DNA of 64,000 nucleotides from Candidatus Heimdallarchaeota archaeon (GTDB lineage: Archaea > Asgardarchaeota > Heimdallarchaeia > Heimdallarchaeales > Heimdallarchaeaceae). The stretch is from assembly GCA_018238545.1 (NCBI GenBank), contig JABCTC010000003.1, positions 1 to 64,000 of the forward strand. The letters are read 5' to 3'. The position numbers and the translations under genes are program-made. Below, one piece after another: positions 63,311 through 64,000 of this stretch. Below the pieces are notes generated by a model, which had not been told where the DNA came from, did no database searches, and saw only the letters and a program-made list of their open reading frames with translations. Within the stretch, counting starts at the first letter, position 1; every line of letters starts with the position of its first letter.

Positions 63311-64000
63311 TTATTTTAGCTTGATAGTTGGGTTGGGGTCATCTTTTCCATGCATTTCGATATCAACAAGTCCTGCAGATTCTAGCATTTGTACATATCT
63401 TAGAATTGCATGAGTTGATGAACCGGTAGACATAGCTAATCTTTTCAGTTCAATTACTTTGTATTTTTCAAGAGTGCCAAGCCAGCTATAGGATGGATCA
63501 TTTTCTGCTATGATTGTATATCTTCTAACAGCTTCCTCTTTGTCTTTTAATTGATCTTTTATTTGATCTAATCTAGAAGATTCAGCTAGAAACTCATTAT
63601 GTTTGTTCTCAAGTGTTGCATTCTCGTCTTTAAGTTGCTCTAACTGTGCTTTAAGTTCAGTTGTAACACTTTCAGTCTCCGCTAAATTTTCTCTTAGCTT
63701 GTCTATTGTTTGCTGTTTTTCTTGAAACTCGTCTTTATCAGTTTCTACTTCTCTCTTGAAATTTCCAATTTCTGTTTCCTTTTGTAATAAGTCATTTTTT
63801 AATTGTTGAATCTCATTTTGGCTGTCTTCTTTCTCAGTTTGAAATTCGGAAATTTGTTGATTTAGAGCTGATATTTCTGTTTCTAGGTCAATCTTTTTAG
63901 TTTCTAGTTTCCCAAGAACAGCTGATTTTCCTTTAATGTCAGTTAGCTCTTCAATGAGAGAATTGTTTTTGGTTTCTAATTCTCCGTTTTTTGTTTCAAG
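63311..64000 (-). CDS. Coiled-coil protein with C-terminal winged helix (5' end beyond window)
   Basis: A minus-strand frame is open for 230 codons from the window edge to a TAA at 63311-63313; the start lies beyond 64000. The visible part is a long heptad coiled coil rich in Glu, Lys, Gln and Leu (~150 residues), then a C-terminal domain with AVRRYTIIAENDPSYSW, KVIELKRLAMSTGSSTHAI and LRYVQMLESAGLVDIE that looks like a winged helix. The layout matches the 26520-27091 protein. No enzymatic motif. Function unknown; a DNA-binding or scaffold role is only a guess. Confidence 0.75.
   Translation of the reverse strand, partial: LETKNGELETKNNSLIEELTDIKGKSAVLGKLETKKIDLETEISALNQQISEFQTEKEDSQNEIQQLKNDLLQKETEIGNFKREVETDKDEFQEKQQTIDKLRENLAETESVTTELKAQLEQLKDENATLENKHNEFLAESSRLDQIKDQLKDKEEAVRRYTIIAENDPSYSWLGTLEKYKVIELKRLAMSTGSSTHAILRYVQMLESAGLVDIEMHGKDDPNPTIKLK

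Overview
The window (about one-third GC, densely coded on both strands) comes from an archaeon, most likely an Asgard archaeon (Promethearchaeota). Archaeal markers are topoisomerase VI, Alba, a short archaeal-type adenylosuccinate synthetase and a digeranylgeranylglyceryl-phosphate-synthase-like prenyltransferase. The eukaryote-like flavour (two Ras/Rab-type GTPases, an AN1 zinc finger, HEAT repeats, a caspase fold, a CD36-like protein, tubulin-superfamily proteins) is what points to Asgard; this placement is inference from gene content.

Layout. 0.3-7.0 kb: alcohol dehydrogenase, then a nitrogen-catabolism group (hydantoinase, two carbamoyltransferases, carbamate kinase). 7.3-9.9 kb: a beta-helix surface protein and a caspase-like protein. 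10.2-13.4 kb: fused [2Fe-2S]/molybdopterin hydroxylase with its MocA-type cofactor enzyme; together with the first group it recalls the E. coli ygeW...xdhD purine/hydantoin cluster. 13.5-31.3 kb: mixed housekeeping (permease, PurA, Nnr, DegV, nitroreductase, nucleotidyltransferase), a small GTPase, an AN1-finger membrane protein, two TnpB genes, and a tubulin/FtsZ-like gene paired with a membrane protein. 31.3-36 kb: a broken TnpB element, pyruvate kinase and a second, degenerate tubulin-like protein. 36.1-39.2 kb: a 1019-residue CD36-like ectodomain protein with an inserted beta-propeller.

39.4-54.0 kb is the centrepiece: a 4234-residue topoisomerase VI B subunit whose first ~540 residues are an ordinary GHKL/transducer module and whose remaining ~3550 residues are a long array of helix-hairpin-helix-like units of about 50-67 residues, ending in a lysine/alanine/proline tail. 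It overlaps the topoisomerase VI A gene by 4 nt, and next to it lies an Alba protein with a (K/R)EEV repeat tail. 54.2-58.9 kb: a tight CPBP (Rce1-like) protease - small GTPase - HEAT-repeat operon. 59.0-64 kb: a FAD-oxidoreductase-like gene, a second intact copy of the broken TnpB element in opposite orientation, a TIGR04076-type protein, a UbiA prenyltransferase, and a coiled-coil/winged-helix protein running off the right edge. No rRNA, tRNA or CRISPR array was recognised.
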